Positions 27,294 through 38,492 of a DNA stretch of 64,000 nt are shown here, piece after piece. This DNA comes from Hyaloscypha bicolor E (taxonomy: Eukaryota > Ascomycota > Leotiomycetes > Helotiales > Hyaloscyphaceae), in assembly GCF_002865645.1 (NCBI RefSeq), contig NW_020194560.1:868001-932000 (forward strand), written 5' to 3'. The notes under the pieces were generated by a model. The model was not told the origin of the DNA, did not search any database, and saw nothing but the letters and a program-made list of their open reading frames with translations. The translations under genes were made by a program, and so were the position numbers. Numbering within the stretch: position 1 is the first letter of the stretch; every line of letters begins with the position of its first letter.

Positions 27294-29758
27294 CTAGCGC
27301 TTGAAATCCGTAGCACGGTCAAGATTGAACGCGGCACTAATAAGCGCAAGATGCGAGAATGCTTGCGGGGTGTTGCCCAGTTGCTCTCCGGATCGCGAGA
27401 TCTCCTCCGAGAACATGCCCAGGTGATTGGAGAAGCTGAGCATGTTCTCGAAGATGTTGACTGCACGGATGAGGTACTTGGAATCATAGACACCAGCGCG
27501 GGTGAGGGCTTCGACGAGCCAGAATGTGCACATGCTAAAGGCGCCTTCGCGGCCGCCGACACCTGGGAATGTTAGTGGGTATGGAGAGAATCAGGGGAGG
27601 AGGGGAGCTTGCCGTCTTCGGACTGCTCAGTGTTGTAACGGTAGACGAGGCCGGTGGATGTCAGGCCGCCTTTCTCGGGAGACATGAGGATGCGATCCAT
27701 GGTTCGGAGGAAGCGAGGGTCATTTGGAGAGATGAAGAACACGAGGGGAGCGATCAGGATTGAGGAATCAAGGAGGTCGCCAGACTCATAACTCTGCACG
27801 AAGCAGCGTAGATTGTGACTATAGCCTGAATGGGTTTAGCATGAAGATGGGAATTGGTTGGGTATGGGTACTTACCTTGGGTCATGATGTCTTCGTAGAT
27901 TTCATCACGAGTTTCAAGCCACTTAGCCCGGTTCGGACAAGGGAGACAGCGCTTCTCTGCCAACCGAAGACCACGATCAAACGCAACCCAGAGCATGATT
28001 TTGGAGTAGGTGTAATTCTGCTTTCGGCTCCTAACCTCCCAGATGGACATATCAGGTTCTGTATTGTGTTAGCAAAGAATATGCAATTTGAATTGGGACT
28101 TTACCCTTCCAGATGGTCAAGACATAATCTACACACCTGTCAGCCAAGAACTCTGCAAATGCTTTTGCACACTCACCTAAGATCTCTCGAACTGCAACCC
28201 ATTGCTCCCACGTGACCGGCTTGCCATACTTGTTGTAGAGGTAAATACCATCAAGCAACTCTCCATAGATATCGAATTGAAGATGGTACGCGGCTCCATT
28301 ACCGATCCGGACAGGAGCGCTACCTCGGTATCCTGAGAGATGGCTGCAAAATCTTAGTTTGTAAATTTCAAATATATTTGTGAGGGCTTACTCGAGTTCA
28401 ATTTCTGGAATCTCCGTCTCACCGCGAATCGTGAACATGATAGGTAACGCACCCTCAGGAGATCGCGATGTTCGGAAGCGTTCACTGATGAAGTTCATAT
28501 ATGCATCGGCTTCTTCGGTGAAGCCCATTCTGAGGAGAATGTAGATTGTGAAGCTAGAGTCACGAACCCAGCAGAATCGGTAGTCCCAATTTCTAGGGTT
28601 GTCAGCTTGATTCTCTAGAAAAACGGACGACCGTGTACCTTCCACCTCCAATTTCTTCAGGAATTGAGAAAGTTGGCGCAGCAATAATAGCACCAGTTGG
28701 CTCGTATGTCAGAAGCTTCAGGAGCAAGAGACTCCTAGAGACGACCTCGCGCCATCGACCCTTGTATTTGCTCCTGGAGATCCAATTGAACCAATACGAC
28801 TGAGTATCGTGTTGCTGACGATCAAGAACTTCGGTGGTGACGTCTCGAGTGATATGGTTGGGGATATCATCGCGGAGAACAAACGAAATAGCTTGGCCTT
28901 CCTGCAGGTGGATATGGCAGACCACCCCTTCTCCATGCATCCCTGGTTTCATTTCCTTACTGAAGCTCACCGTCGGGCAAGATATAGCATCCTCTTCGCC
29001 GTGATCAATGGTAACGTCGAGCTGCAACTTGACACCCTCGGACGAGAACGTGACCGTCTTGCTCTCGAGGCATCCTGGTGGGTGTTCTGAGAGGCCGAGG
29101 TCTGTTTTGTGTGGGCCGCGAGCATAATCGAAGGCAGGGAATATTTCCACATCTGTAAAGGAAGCTATTAGAAATGTTCTTGCATTGAAAGTTGTAGCTG
29201 TACCTAGGTCAACCTCGCCCCGAATACATTCCACTCTACGGACCAGCCATTTCTTCAATTCGTCTTGGACAGCAACGGCCTCGCGAAAGGAGCTTTGCTT
29301 GGTGGCTTTGGTGGCTTTCGTCACAACATGCGTGCTCCTCGGGCGAGGGAAGAAGTCTACCAAGTCAACGACGCCTTCTTCGTGGATGTACCGGGTCTGC
29401 AGGATGTTCGAGGAGGGGAGGTATTGCTGCTTCGTCGTGTAGGCCTTGTCTGCCGGAGGAGAGATGCTGAAGTAGCCGCCTTTGTCCTTGTCCAGCAGAC
29501 GGCAGAAGATCGAGGGAGAATCGAAGTCCGGCCTTGGAGGGGGTCAGCAGGCAGTTATACAGAGCTGTTTGAGAGCTCCGAAATCGAATCGAAGCTTTCG
29601 GACGAAATTAACAGAGCTTACCAGCACATGAAGTCAATGCTGCCATCGATGCCGACGAGCGCACAGGTCCGCATATTCCCAATCAACCCATAGTTCTCAA
29701 TTGGCAGGTAGCCGGTGACATTGCGGCGACTGGTTTGGATACCAGCGGGAGCACCCAT
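27294..29758 (-). CDS. Glycoside hydrolase family 15 (glucoamylase/trehalase-like), cytosolic type
   Basis: Nine exons join in frame to 678 residues: 29758-29622, 29532-29204, 29152-28639, 28592-28392, 28343-28177, 28128-28105, 28058-27876, 27825-27613 and 27562-27294. Introns are 46-89 bases, and the last one uses a GC donor. Exon 6 is only 24 bases. No signal peptide is seen ([13 protein letters not shown]), so the enzyme is probably intracellular, like bacterial-type GH15 proteins. Conserved blocks are [14 protein letters not shown] near residue 40, [15 protein letters not shown] at about 327-341, [15 protein letters not shown] near 390, and GMFSEEIS with Glu642/643, where the family's catalytic base is expected, followed by [14 protein letters not shown]. 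It should hydrolyse alpha-glucosidic bonds; the substrate (trehalose, glucodextran or maltooligosaccharide) cannot be fixed from sequence. It is transcribed away from the transporter gene at 31251. Confidence 0.88.
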
Positions 29759-31250
29759 GTTCTCTCTCGTAGTGGTTGTTCAGTTGCTGGTGGTAGTTGA
29801 GTGTTGATAGAGCTTGACAACTTTCGATCGGTCGGAGTCGTAGAAGATTGATCACGCGCTTGGGTGAACTGCGAAGGGGAGTGTGTAGGTAGAAAGGAAA
29901 GAGAGGAGGATCGTGGCTTTTTTTGCAGGCGGTAAGCTCTGTGCAGCTGCCCCAGACGGCCCCAGCCCCAGCCTTGGCTCGTCACGATAAACTGATTGGC
30001 AACGTGGACAAGGGTCCCTCAGGGGGGGCGGCCGCATCCCCGCACCACAGATCTATGCCTGACTGTGCATAAAAGGACATCAGGTGCAATGATCGGTTTT
30101 GCAACTGACCACTAAGAATCACGAAAGGGAGATATCCGGAGACAGAAACGTGGGATATGGTAGAAATGAAAGAAAGGTACTTCTCTTTTTCGGGGACAGC
30201 GCTGGGATTCGCTGCAGCGCACGGGTTAAGTCCGTCCGACAGAGAAGCGCAAATCCGGGGCCGCGGACGACCATCCTACTTCTACTTCTTTTCATGGGGG
30301 GCAAGCCCTCCAAACCCCCCAGGCCTCGCTGCGCTCGAAAAAGGTCACCTTTGGCACTACCATACCATACCAGAAAGGCCCAAAGGCCCGCCTCCACGGC
30401 AGTGGCCCCCGGAGGGCCAGCGGAGCGTCACCAACGCCCTCTTCACTATCATAGAGAAAAGTGAGGTGAGGTTTGGAGCCACGGCTTCTCTGGATCGTGG
30501 GTCAGGCAGGATGTGCATCCGTATTGGTCGAGATGACCGCACGATTAGTAATCGTCGTGTCAGGCGTTTGCAGGAGAGGTCTGCTGACTTGAATTATGAT
30601 CGCTTGGATGAAAGCATGGGAGCGCGGACATTTGGGGATTGGGGAAGACCAATTGGTGATTGAAGAGGAAAACAATCATTACAGTATCAACGTCGTTGCC
30701 ATTATACCAGCAGCAGAGGATCAATTTATACTTCATGCAGCATCTTCCCCGCTTTCACCATCACACTCCCGCCCGCCCAAAATCATGATGCATCGCTTTT
30801 AGTGCTTCAGTCTTCAGTTGATGATTTGCAGGGCCCCGAAAGGCTCACTGCCGGCCGCATTTGCAGGGGCTCGTCACTGGAGCGGAGCGTTTCCAAGGGC
30901 CGGGGGCCAAGGGGCCAAGGGGCAGGCGCACCCAATCACGGCGTGGGCCTTTTGAGCCGTCAGCTCAACTTCTCCAACTTCTCGTCAACTTCTCGAGAAG
31001 AGCCAGTCGTCCGGGACGTCTTCTCCAGCAACAACCCTTCACTATTTATCTCCACAGCTCTCCGTCCTTCGCACTCCACCCCCGAAAATGACTTCATGAG
31101 ACGCCTCCCGCCAGTCCCGCGCTCTGCCAAGCCTCTCCACCGTCACCCTGGCCCGCTGGCGGCGCTTGACTCCATTCGGAACCCTTGCGGACCAAACTAG
31201 AGGACGCCTCCTACTGCGGGTTTCACTAGGAAGCGCCTCAGACGGCCCTC
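29759..31250. promoter_or_regulatory. 1.5 kb divergent intergenic region
   Basis: It lies between the GH15 start (minus, 29758) and the transporter start (plus, 31251), so it must contain both promoters. The segment at 29760-30060 is pyrimidine/purine-skewed, as fungal 5' leaders often are. Frames of 60-168 codons across 30099-31200 overlap on both strands, are rich in Pro/Arg, and show no domain. No specific binding sites could be assigned. Confidence 0.45.
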
Positions 31251-33111
31251 ATGGCACAAGACACTTCACATAATGCCTCCTCGCGACCGCAACGCGACTT
31301 TCCCCCTTCCCAATTCCCTCAACCGACCCTGACGCGAATACCTTCGCCCTCCGACCTCTCCCTGCTGTCGGCCGACGAGCTGACGGCCCCCGATGCGGCA
31401 GCAGCGCTGACGGGAGTCCATCCTCCAGAAATCGATATGGACCCCGAGTCTTCGGGCCACAGGCGGCGGAGGAGTAGTTTGATGAACCAACTTGATACCA
31501 CAGTAATGGGGAAATCGAGGGACAAGACATCGAGGAGTCCACCGAGTGGGCAAGGGGGGATACAAGAAGATCCGAAACTGGAAAGAGCGTCTGACGACGA
31601 GAGGAGTACAAGTGAGGATGTTGAGCTGGATGAGTTATCAGACGATGGGCTACAAGACGACGAAGAGACTGGGTTAACGGGGAGAGATAAGGGCAAGAGG
31701 AAACGAAAAAGGCGGAGAAATACATTGCTGGATCAGAGAATAGCAGCAGACCTGAAAATTACGGACGAGGAGAAGAAAGAGGCGGATCAGAATGTGGTGA
31801 AGAAGGGCTTGATCAATGGGCTACTAATCGGGCTGTGGTATCTTTTCTCACTGTCGATATCCCTGGTGAGTTCTCTATCACTTGCCCAAGGACTCTGCTG
31901 ACCGGATTCAGTACAACAAATGGATGTTCGCACCCGAACACCTCAATTTCCACTTCCCTTTATTTACGACTTGCGCGCATATGCTCGTGCAGTTCTGCCT
32001 TGCTTCCATTGTGCTATACTTCCTCCCACGTTTCCGCCCTCGATACGACTCCATCTCCAATCCTCAAAACACACATTCCGATGCGGACATGCAACAGCAT
32101 CAGACGGATAGCAAGAAACCCCTGATGACACGGATGTTCTATTTTACCCGAGTTGGACCTTGTGGAGTGGCTACTGGCCTGGATATTGGATTAGGCAACA
32201 TGAGTTTACAGTTTATTACTTTGACATTTTACAGTAGGAAGTTCCATTTTCCTGCTCTTCCCTGCTAACACGACTCAGCGATGTGTAAATCCTCCTCCCT
32301 CGCCTTCGTCCTCCTCTTCGCCTTCCTCTTCCACCTGGAAACCCCCTCATGGCGCCTTGTCGCCATAATAGCTACTATGACTGCCGGCGTGGTAATGATG
32401 GTCTTCGGCGAAATCAAGTTCTCAGCCCTGGGCTTCATCCTCGTCATCTCCGCCGCCTGCTTCTCCGGCTTCCGCTGGGCCCTCACACAAATCCTTCTAC
32501 TGCGGAACCCTGCAACCTCCAACCCTTTCTCCTCCATCTTCTACCTGGCGCCCATCATGTTTTCTTCCCTCCTCATCATTGCCATACCCGTTGAAACATT
32601 CCCCGCTCTTGTCGATGGGATCGGCGTCCTGATCGACAAAAAAGGCCCGGTATTGGGCCCTGGTCTCCTTTTATTCCCAGGAGTCATCGCATTTTGCATG
32701 ACAGCCTCCGAATTCGCTCTCCTCCAAAGAACAAGCGTAGTAACGCTCTCCATAGCAGGCATCTTCAAAGAAGTCGTCACCATCTCCGCCGCTGGGCTAC
32801 TGTTCCATGACAAACTCACCATCATCAATTTCGCTGGTCTTTTCATAACCATTGGAGCCATAGCGGCGTATAACTGGGTTAAGATCAAGAAGATGAGAGA
32901 GAATGCGCAGATGGAGGCGCATAAGCATCATCTTATCGGGCAGGAGATTACCGAGAGCAGTGATGAGGAGGAAGAAGAGGGGGATTGGAATGTGGATGGC
33001 AGGGCGTATGTCACGAGCGATGGGGATATTATGCCCGCTCCAAATGCCTTCCAGAAAAAAGGGGAGGGGTCGAAGAAAAATGGTAGTGGAGAAGAGACGG
33101 TGGATCTGTAA
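31251..33111 (+). CDS. TPT/SLC35-family sugar-phosphate or nucleotide-sugar transporter
   Basis: Three exons join in frame to 589 residues: 31251-31865, 31912-32233 and 32279-33111 (introns of 46 and 45 bases). Residues 1 to about 185 are a polar, Ser/Asp/Glu-rich cytosolic tail with a basic run KRKRKRRR. The membrane part then follows with about ten hydrophobic segments. Typical triose-phosphate-translocator/DMT blocks are YNKWMF, GLDIGLGNMSLQFI, LTFYTMCKSSSLAFVLLFA (made exactly at the exon 2/3 junction), FSGFRWALTQILL and SIAGIFKEVVTI. The C-terminus is acidic (SSDEEEEEGDW). It is closest in style to the SLC35C2/YMD8 branch and is probably a Golgi or ER antiporter; the substrate is unknown. 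The last 70 coding bases and the 3' untranslated region are duplicated at 35961. Confidence 0.9.
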
Positions 33112-34454
33112 TACCATTGTATTGAGTATAGAGGAGCATTTATCTCTCGACGGGAGAAATTGGGGTACGGGTGGTGGTGATTGGTATACACCGGCGTTGA
33201 AGTGATGAGGCATCACAAGATATAAATCTACATATTTTCTATCCTAGGCTGCTTAGCCAACCTTCCCATTTCAATTGCTTTTGCATACTTGACTGGCGAG
33301 TGCCTGGGATGCTGTCACCGCTCTGCATAATTAAGTTTTCCTGTACTTTGATTTCCGTTTTGGGATCTGAATGAGGCCTATCAGACTACTCTTGTGCGAT
33401 GTCCAAGCGACCATCTTCAGGGATTTACGGATTTCTCACTTGAGAAGCCGCAGATTTCAAAGAGAGGAACTTAGCTAGTCCACCCAGCCATCCCTTGGCT
33501 TGTGTGTGCAGCGGACGGTCATCGAAAATAGAGTCTTCTCTTTTGACCGGTCTGGCAGGGATTTGGTGCCTCTCAAGGCATCGCATAATGAAGTGCAGAA
33601 TACCACTTAGCCAGTGTGACAACTATCTGCCAGCCTATGGGCGGGCAGATATTTTTCTCGAATCGGTCACCAGCGGGTTCTCAAAGAATGGCATCACGCC
33701 CTGCATTCACCGTTCCAAAGTTTTCAAGAGCCAGTCGCAGTGTGAACGGGGCGGCCCTCTCAGCTGCGGGGGACAACATCCCGGGAAATTGTGACAAGCT
33801 CCCATGCCATGCGCCGATTGTGGCTGTTGAAAGTAAGATCTGCTACCCGACACTGCTTCTGCTGGCGGTTTGGCGGCTGCCCACGAAGCCCCCATGATCT
33901 AAGTTGCTGTAGACAATAGGCACAGCAAATGCCCAGAAGCCATTTCCTGCAGCTGGCCCACCAGTCAGGAGCTTGCGAGTGGAGATCTGGCCAGTTGTGT
34001 CTTGGAGGGGGGGGGATGGCCAACGCAGACAGGCAGGGCGAATGTATCGGATCGGCGCCATTGGCTAATGGGGCTGTGGTGCAGGAGGATACCCTCCAGT
34101 CGCGGAGGGGTCACAGAGGGTGTCTGACTTCTTGCTGACCGTGGCCGCGGGCCACGCTAAGCCCAACTAGGGGAGTGTCCTGACAAACTGCCGTGGACCG
34201 TTCGGAAAATAACTTGGATAGTGACAAAATGAAATACCCCCGAGTAGTAAACAGAGCTATATCTGCTGCTTTCGTCTTCTCCCTCCTTCGAGTTATCTGT
34301 CTGCTTATTTCCACAATTTTACTGCTATTTATCAGCTCAACTCGTCACCAAGTCCTCCCTTCTTCGCTCAAACCTTCAGCATATATATACTTATACATCT
34401 ATACAATCAGCGCCTCTTGCGTCCAAAATCCTCAGCCTTGTCAATATTTGTATC
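33112..34454. other. Intergenic region after the transporter, no confident gene
   Basis: It contains the transporter's 3' untranslated region to about 33255, which has a diverged copy at about 35995-36170. Beyond that, many short overlapping frames on both strands have no recognisable domain. The pyrimidine-rich segment at 34320-34400 resembles a fungal 5' leader and has a relative at 37235-37310. Confidence 0.5.
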
Positions 34455-34626
34455 ATGTCTACGTTCTATGTCGTCGAAGGGAGCTGTGAGATGGTGGTTA
34501 TGCAAGGCGAAGAGAGTAAAGGGATGTCTCAAATCAAGCCCCATCCCATTGATCCCTGTAAGCACAACATCGCTGAACACTTTTGTTTCTGTACTGATTC
34601 TGCGGCCTTTAGTCTATGGCAAATAA
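34455..34626 (+). CDS. Putative spliced 38-residue ORF ending HPIDPFYGK
   Basis: The ATG at 34455 opens a 103-base exon to a GTAAGC donor at 34558. A TTTAG acceptor at 34612 joins TC TAT GGC AAA TAA, giving a protein that starts MSTFYVVEGSCEMVV and ends in HPIDPFYGK. A CT-rich leader precedes it. A diverged copy at 37343 keeps the ATG context, the HPIDP-coding bases, the GTAAG donor and the (T/C)AYGGCAAATAA segment after the acceptor. This conservation across copies is the only support. No signal peptide or known domain was seen. In the second copy the upstream frame is broken, so it could equally be a non-coding conserved segment. Confidence 0.3.
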
Positions 34627-35571
34627 AATTGCTCACGAGCGGCTGCATAGCTCGGAGTGGGGGCTGGAGCCGCTTTTTCTAGTCTGAGTGGAGGTGACAT
34701 CTTTGATGTTTTGTTGGCAGTGGGCATAGATAGTGAGGATCAGGTTTACCTACAGAGGAGGGGGGTGGGGCGATATAATCACTGGAACTTTATCAATAGT
34801 TATTTTTGAACAGATCAAGCGCTGTTTTCATTATATGTACTGTACAATACACCCCTAGCGGGCTTGGATTTTGGACGTGTGTAAATGAAATTGCGGCTCC
34901 AGTCGATCGTTAAAGTGTCCTAACGCCAAGCGGCACCGGAAAATTGATGCCTTTCCTAAGCATAAGGTACTAATAAGCCATCTCTGTGGCCAGGATCCTA
35001 TGCTGGTTGGCGACGGTGGCTTCCGAGGACCTTGTCGCTTAGCTTCCCTAATCTGGAGCCCGTGTTTTTCACGGACTCCTCTTTAAGACTGGCGCATGCA
35101 TACCGCTGACCCTCCCTCGAAATTTTGATTTCCACTGATCTTTCTTAAAATTCGAGTTTGTTTAATCATCTCCTCGTTTTTAGCCCGCTCTCCGTTTATT
35201 CCTCAACCACCTCATTCCATTCACCTTATCACGAACACCCCATCAAGCACCCAAAGCCTCATCAAGGTCCATACCATGTTGTCGTCATCTCCGCTCGCAT
35301 TCGGAAGGAGAAGAAGAGACTATCCAAGTCGCGGCGGTCCCAACTGATCCTTGTAGGTGCTATACAGATGAATTTAAGTAGATTAAGAGTAACCACTCAG
35401 TCTACGCAGATCACGGCATAAAGTGACAGGATTACATGGCATTTGTGCTTTAACACTTCAGTGTCTTTTTTAGAGTATTCGTTCACTAAATTACCCTATA
35501 ATTCTAGGCCATTGCGCTAAAAACACCCTAGAAGGCGGGAGCAAGGGGTACTACACTCTTTGAGGGCTTCT

Positions 35572-35590
35572 CCCCTATACTTATAGGGGG
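35572..35590. repeat. Short palindrome
   Basis: The sequence cccctatacttatagggg is a perfect 8-base inverted repeat around CT. It lies 20 bases upstream of the large perfect inverted repeat and may belong to the same element. Confidence 0.85.
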
Positions 35591-35608
35591 TACCTCGCTA
35601 AAGAGCCC

Positions 35609-35768
35609 ATCCCTTCGTCCGGCGAGACATAGTCCACGCTAGCAAGGGGGCCTGGCTCAGACTGTAAAGTCGTACCTTTGCTAATAAACTTATTAGTCAT
35701 CTATCACCTTTTCGCCCTGAGCCAGGCCCCCTTGCTAGCGTGGACTATGTCTCGCCGGACGAAGGGAT
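35609..35768. repeat. Perfect 52-base inverted repeat with 56-base loop
   Basis: The arms at 35609-35660 and 35717-35768 are exact reverse complements over all 52 bases (atcccttcgtccggcgagac... against ...gtctcgccggacgaagggat). The 56-base loop is at 35661-35716. A transcript would fold into a long hairpin. The perfect identity contrasts with all other repeats here, which have diverged by transitions. No coding sequence lies within it. It could be the core of a MITE, a fold-back element or a hairpin RNA source. Confidence 0.95.
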
Positions 35769-35960
35769 AGTAATTACCTAATTAGCGTCCAAGCGCTATC
35801 GTTGCTCCGCCAGCAGCGCTATTTACCCCTGAAGATCTTCTCATACCTTGCGAATATCACACAGAGCCTCTTGAGATTTGCTCAGGGCGTATAGCCTGGA
35901 GTTGTAGGGCCTTACAGCGGGCTGAACCCCCTAAATTATGCCCTGGGGGGTGCCAAGGGT

Positions 35961-36170
35961 CCAAATGCCTTCCAGAAAAAGGGGAAGGGTCGAAGTAAAA
36001 GGGTAGTGGGGATGAGACGGTGGATCTGTAATACCATTGTATTGGGACTTAGAGGTGCATTTATCATTTGGGTACGGTTTGGATGGGTGGTGGCAAACCC
36101 CGGGCGTTGAAGTGATGAGACGTCACGAGATATAAATCTACATCTTTTCTATTCCGGGCTGTATGGCCAG
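35961..36170 (+). pseudogene. Duplicated 3' end of the transporter gene
   Basis: This segment repeats about 33040-33257: the last 70 coding bases, the stop codon context gatctgtaataccattgtattg split over both copies, and about 140 bases of 3' untranslated region, at roughly 80 percent identity by eye. A base is missing in the A run after ccag, and an in-frame TAG appears, so it encodes nothing. It is the left part of a colinear duplication with an offset of about 2.9 kb; the small ORF at 34455 and its relative at 37343 form the right part. Confidence 0.8.
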
Positions 36171-37342
36171 TCTGTGCATTTGTTTGCGTTTGGATACTGA
36201 AGAGGCAATTGCATACATTTTTGTCAAGGTCTTCCGCATTCGGGACCAGAGTTCCCTTGCTGGAAGCTTCTGCAAGCTAACTCACACTTCACTGCAAATC
36301 AAGCGACGAAGCAAATCGGGCGTCGAGAGATTCCGTCATATGCAATTGTGCCTTTTGCGTTGTTGAAATTGTTATTGGGGGTAAAGTTGATCGAGCCAGG
36401 CAAGCCATCGGCCACCCCTTCCCTCAAACGAGGATTGCACTCTCATTCTGCCGTTTTGTCATCAAGTACTTCCATACGACTCAATTTGCAGAGTTTTCAC
36501 CTGCCTAGTTTAAACGCAAATCTCCTCTCTCGCGCGCTCTAAGTAATGGCTGCTCACCGACTTTGCCTTTTGTTCCTTTTTCTCGTTACTGCGGGAAGGA
36601 TCCGAGGGGTACGGTTCTCTGGGCAATAATTGGTGGTACCAATCCGGAGAACTTCTCCCATGTTAACAAATATTCTAATAATCATGGGTATCCCTCTCTT
36701 CCAAACATCCCTGGCCATAGGCACGTTTGAATTGTGACCGGATTCCCCTGCGGTCCGAGATGCAGGGTGAGCGTGATGTTCATCTTCCATTGGTGATGTT
36801 CAGGGGGATTTCCGGTTGACCTATAATAATGTGGCGCTGGCTGCAGCCTGTGGATGCAGCTACCCAAAACAGAAGTTGTCGGGGAGGAATTGAACCAGCT
36901 TATGCTCGGACAGTCGTATTCAACAATCCAACTTCATTGCTCTCCTTGCGGGCCACACTGGCGGATGATAGGGCCCCGTACTGGCTAGATGGCAAGCTCT
37001 GGACTTCGGACACAAGGCAAGCCAGTAGGAGATCGAGTTTACGCTTATGTCCAACCCAGCATGCGGTGCCAACACCCATGAAAGAATTCATGTTTCGGCC
37101 GCAGACGAGGATTTCTTGAACTCAAAAGCGACGTGACCAGTATAAAGAGCTGTGTCTACACCTGCTGCCTACTCCCTCATTACTTTCCCTCCACGTTCTT
37201 CCATTGTCTACGATTGAACTGCGCTTCCTTATCATTGCGACTCTTCACTAAGTCCTCACTCCTCACTCAAGCCTTCAACTGTAATATACTTGCTAGCCCA
37301 TTCCGTTACTTCGAAGCGTCTGCAGCCTCGTCAGCATTTATC
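36171..37342. other. Duplicated-block interior, no gene
   Basis: It corresponds by position to 33257-34454 of the first block but has diverged strongly. The CT-rich leader at 37235-37310 is still clearly alignable with 34345-34400. Frames up to 96 codons are unsupported. Confidence 0.45.
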
Positions 37343-37490
37343 ATGCCTCGATCTACCCGCAACACCTCCTCTGCAGTTACTCATGGTGGAGGAAGTTCTC
37401 CCATCCCATCGATCCTTGTAAGAACAACACCGTTCGATCTCCTCACCAAGCACGGCGACTAACGCTTGCAGCCTACGGCAAATAACTCCA
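37343..37490 (+). pseudogene. Diverged second copy of the 34455 small ORF
   Basis: The ATG at 37343 sits in the same context as the 34455 ATG. The segment coding HPIDP is present (cccatcccatcgatcctt), followed by GTAAGAACAAC and, after a GCAG acceptor at 37470, CCTACGGCAAATAA. In this copy the frame from the ATG does not reach HPIDP; about 28 bases of the first exon are missing relative to copy 1. It is called a decayed duplicate; if real, it would encode a different short peptide. Confidence 0.35.
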
Positions 37491-38400
37491 TGCTTATGTT
37501 CAATGTGTTTGCAGCAAAAGCTTCCTTTGCACTGTTACGCTATCCCTTACAATTAAATGTGGAACCTGGTTTCGATTTCGAGTTTTGGTGCTGGGCGATC
37601 GGTTCGATTGATACCTAAGTTTTCAAGTGGGAGAGTAGTTAGTTGTTCTTCGATAGTTGTCTATGAAATACCTGATCGTCCAATCTCTTGTTATACATCC
37701 TGATTAAACTTTTCGAACCCTAAGGTCGCGCCATTTGGTGTTCAAGTGGGGCTCCCGAGTACAAAACAGCTTGCTACTTCGTCCTTATGAACAGGTTGTA
37801 ACCTCATCACCGGCCCTGAGAAGCTCCAGTTTATGAGTGGGACCCCCTTTTGATGTTTATTTGGTGGGTCTCGGTATTGCTTGTACGTACCTTGGCTCAA
37901 TGCTATCTCCCGCTACTCTACCTCGGTTTTCGGGTCAATGATACGTTATTTTTGGTGTCGTGGCAAACCACGTTTCGAACTTGCTTTTGGACTTGGTCAA
38001 ATGATTTAAATTATAGTCTGAAAGCGGTCTCAGATTGTGTGGTCTTGAAAGTGAAAGGTCCTCGAGCGGAGCTTCTCCAGCTAGAGCCCTTATCTGAGGG
38101 CACATCATATGCTGCGTGTGCATCCTGGCTGTTGAGTGCTGTTCACCCGCATGCACTGGCTCTCCAGTAATGCTTGAGCCTGACTTGGGGAACACGCGGG
38201 AATGTACCTATTTCTGTCGCTAGTTGGCCAAACACACAACTACTTCGGCAAATTAGACCGGCTCAGGTACACTTTGTACCCAGTGTACAAAATTTTGAGT
38301 TGCGGTTTTGATTATTCCGTAATGCCGGCCTCGGATCTTGCCAAGCGCATTACGCTACCCTATCAGGCAGCTTGCAAGCCGTTGACTTCATGCTTATGTC
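37491..38400. other. Unassigned normal-GC stretch
   Basis: There are only short frames without domain content (for example 37850-38170 on plus). No RNA gene, promoter or clear repeat was recognised. Confidence 0.45.
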
Positions 38401-38455
38401 TTTGCTTTGCTTTACTTTGCTTTGCTTTACTTTGCTTTGCTTTACTTTGCTTTGC
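38401..38455. repeat. 15-base tandem repeat
   Basis: The unit tttgctttgctttac is present three times, plus a 10-base partial copy, with no mismatches. It makes a spurious open frame with a CFALL repeat. Confidence 0.95.
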
Positions 38456-38492
38456 ACGGCTCAGGAGGCGCATGCCGACTTTGGGGGGTTTT

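Noticed and set aside
30157..30663. 168-codon plus-strand frame between the GH15 and transporter genes
   Set aside because: It is rich in Pro, Arg and Gly, overlaps other frames on both strands, and has no recognisable domain or splice structure; it is treated as intergenic.
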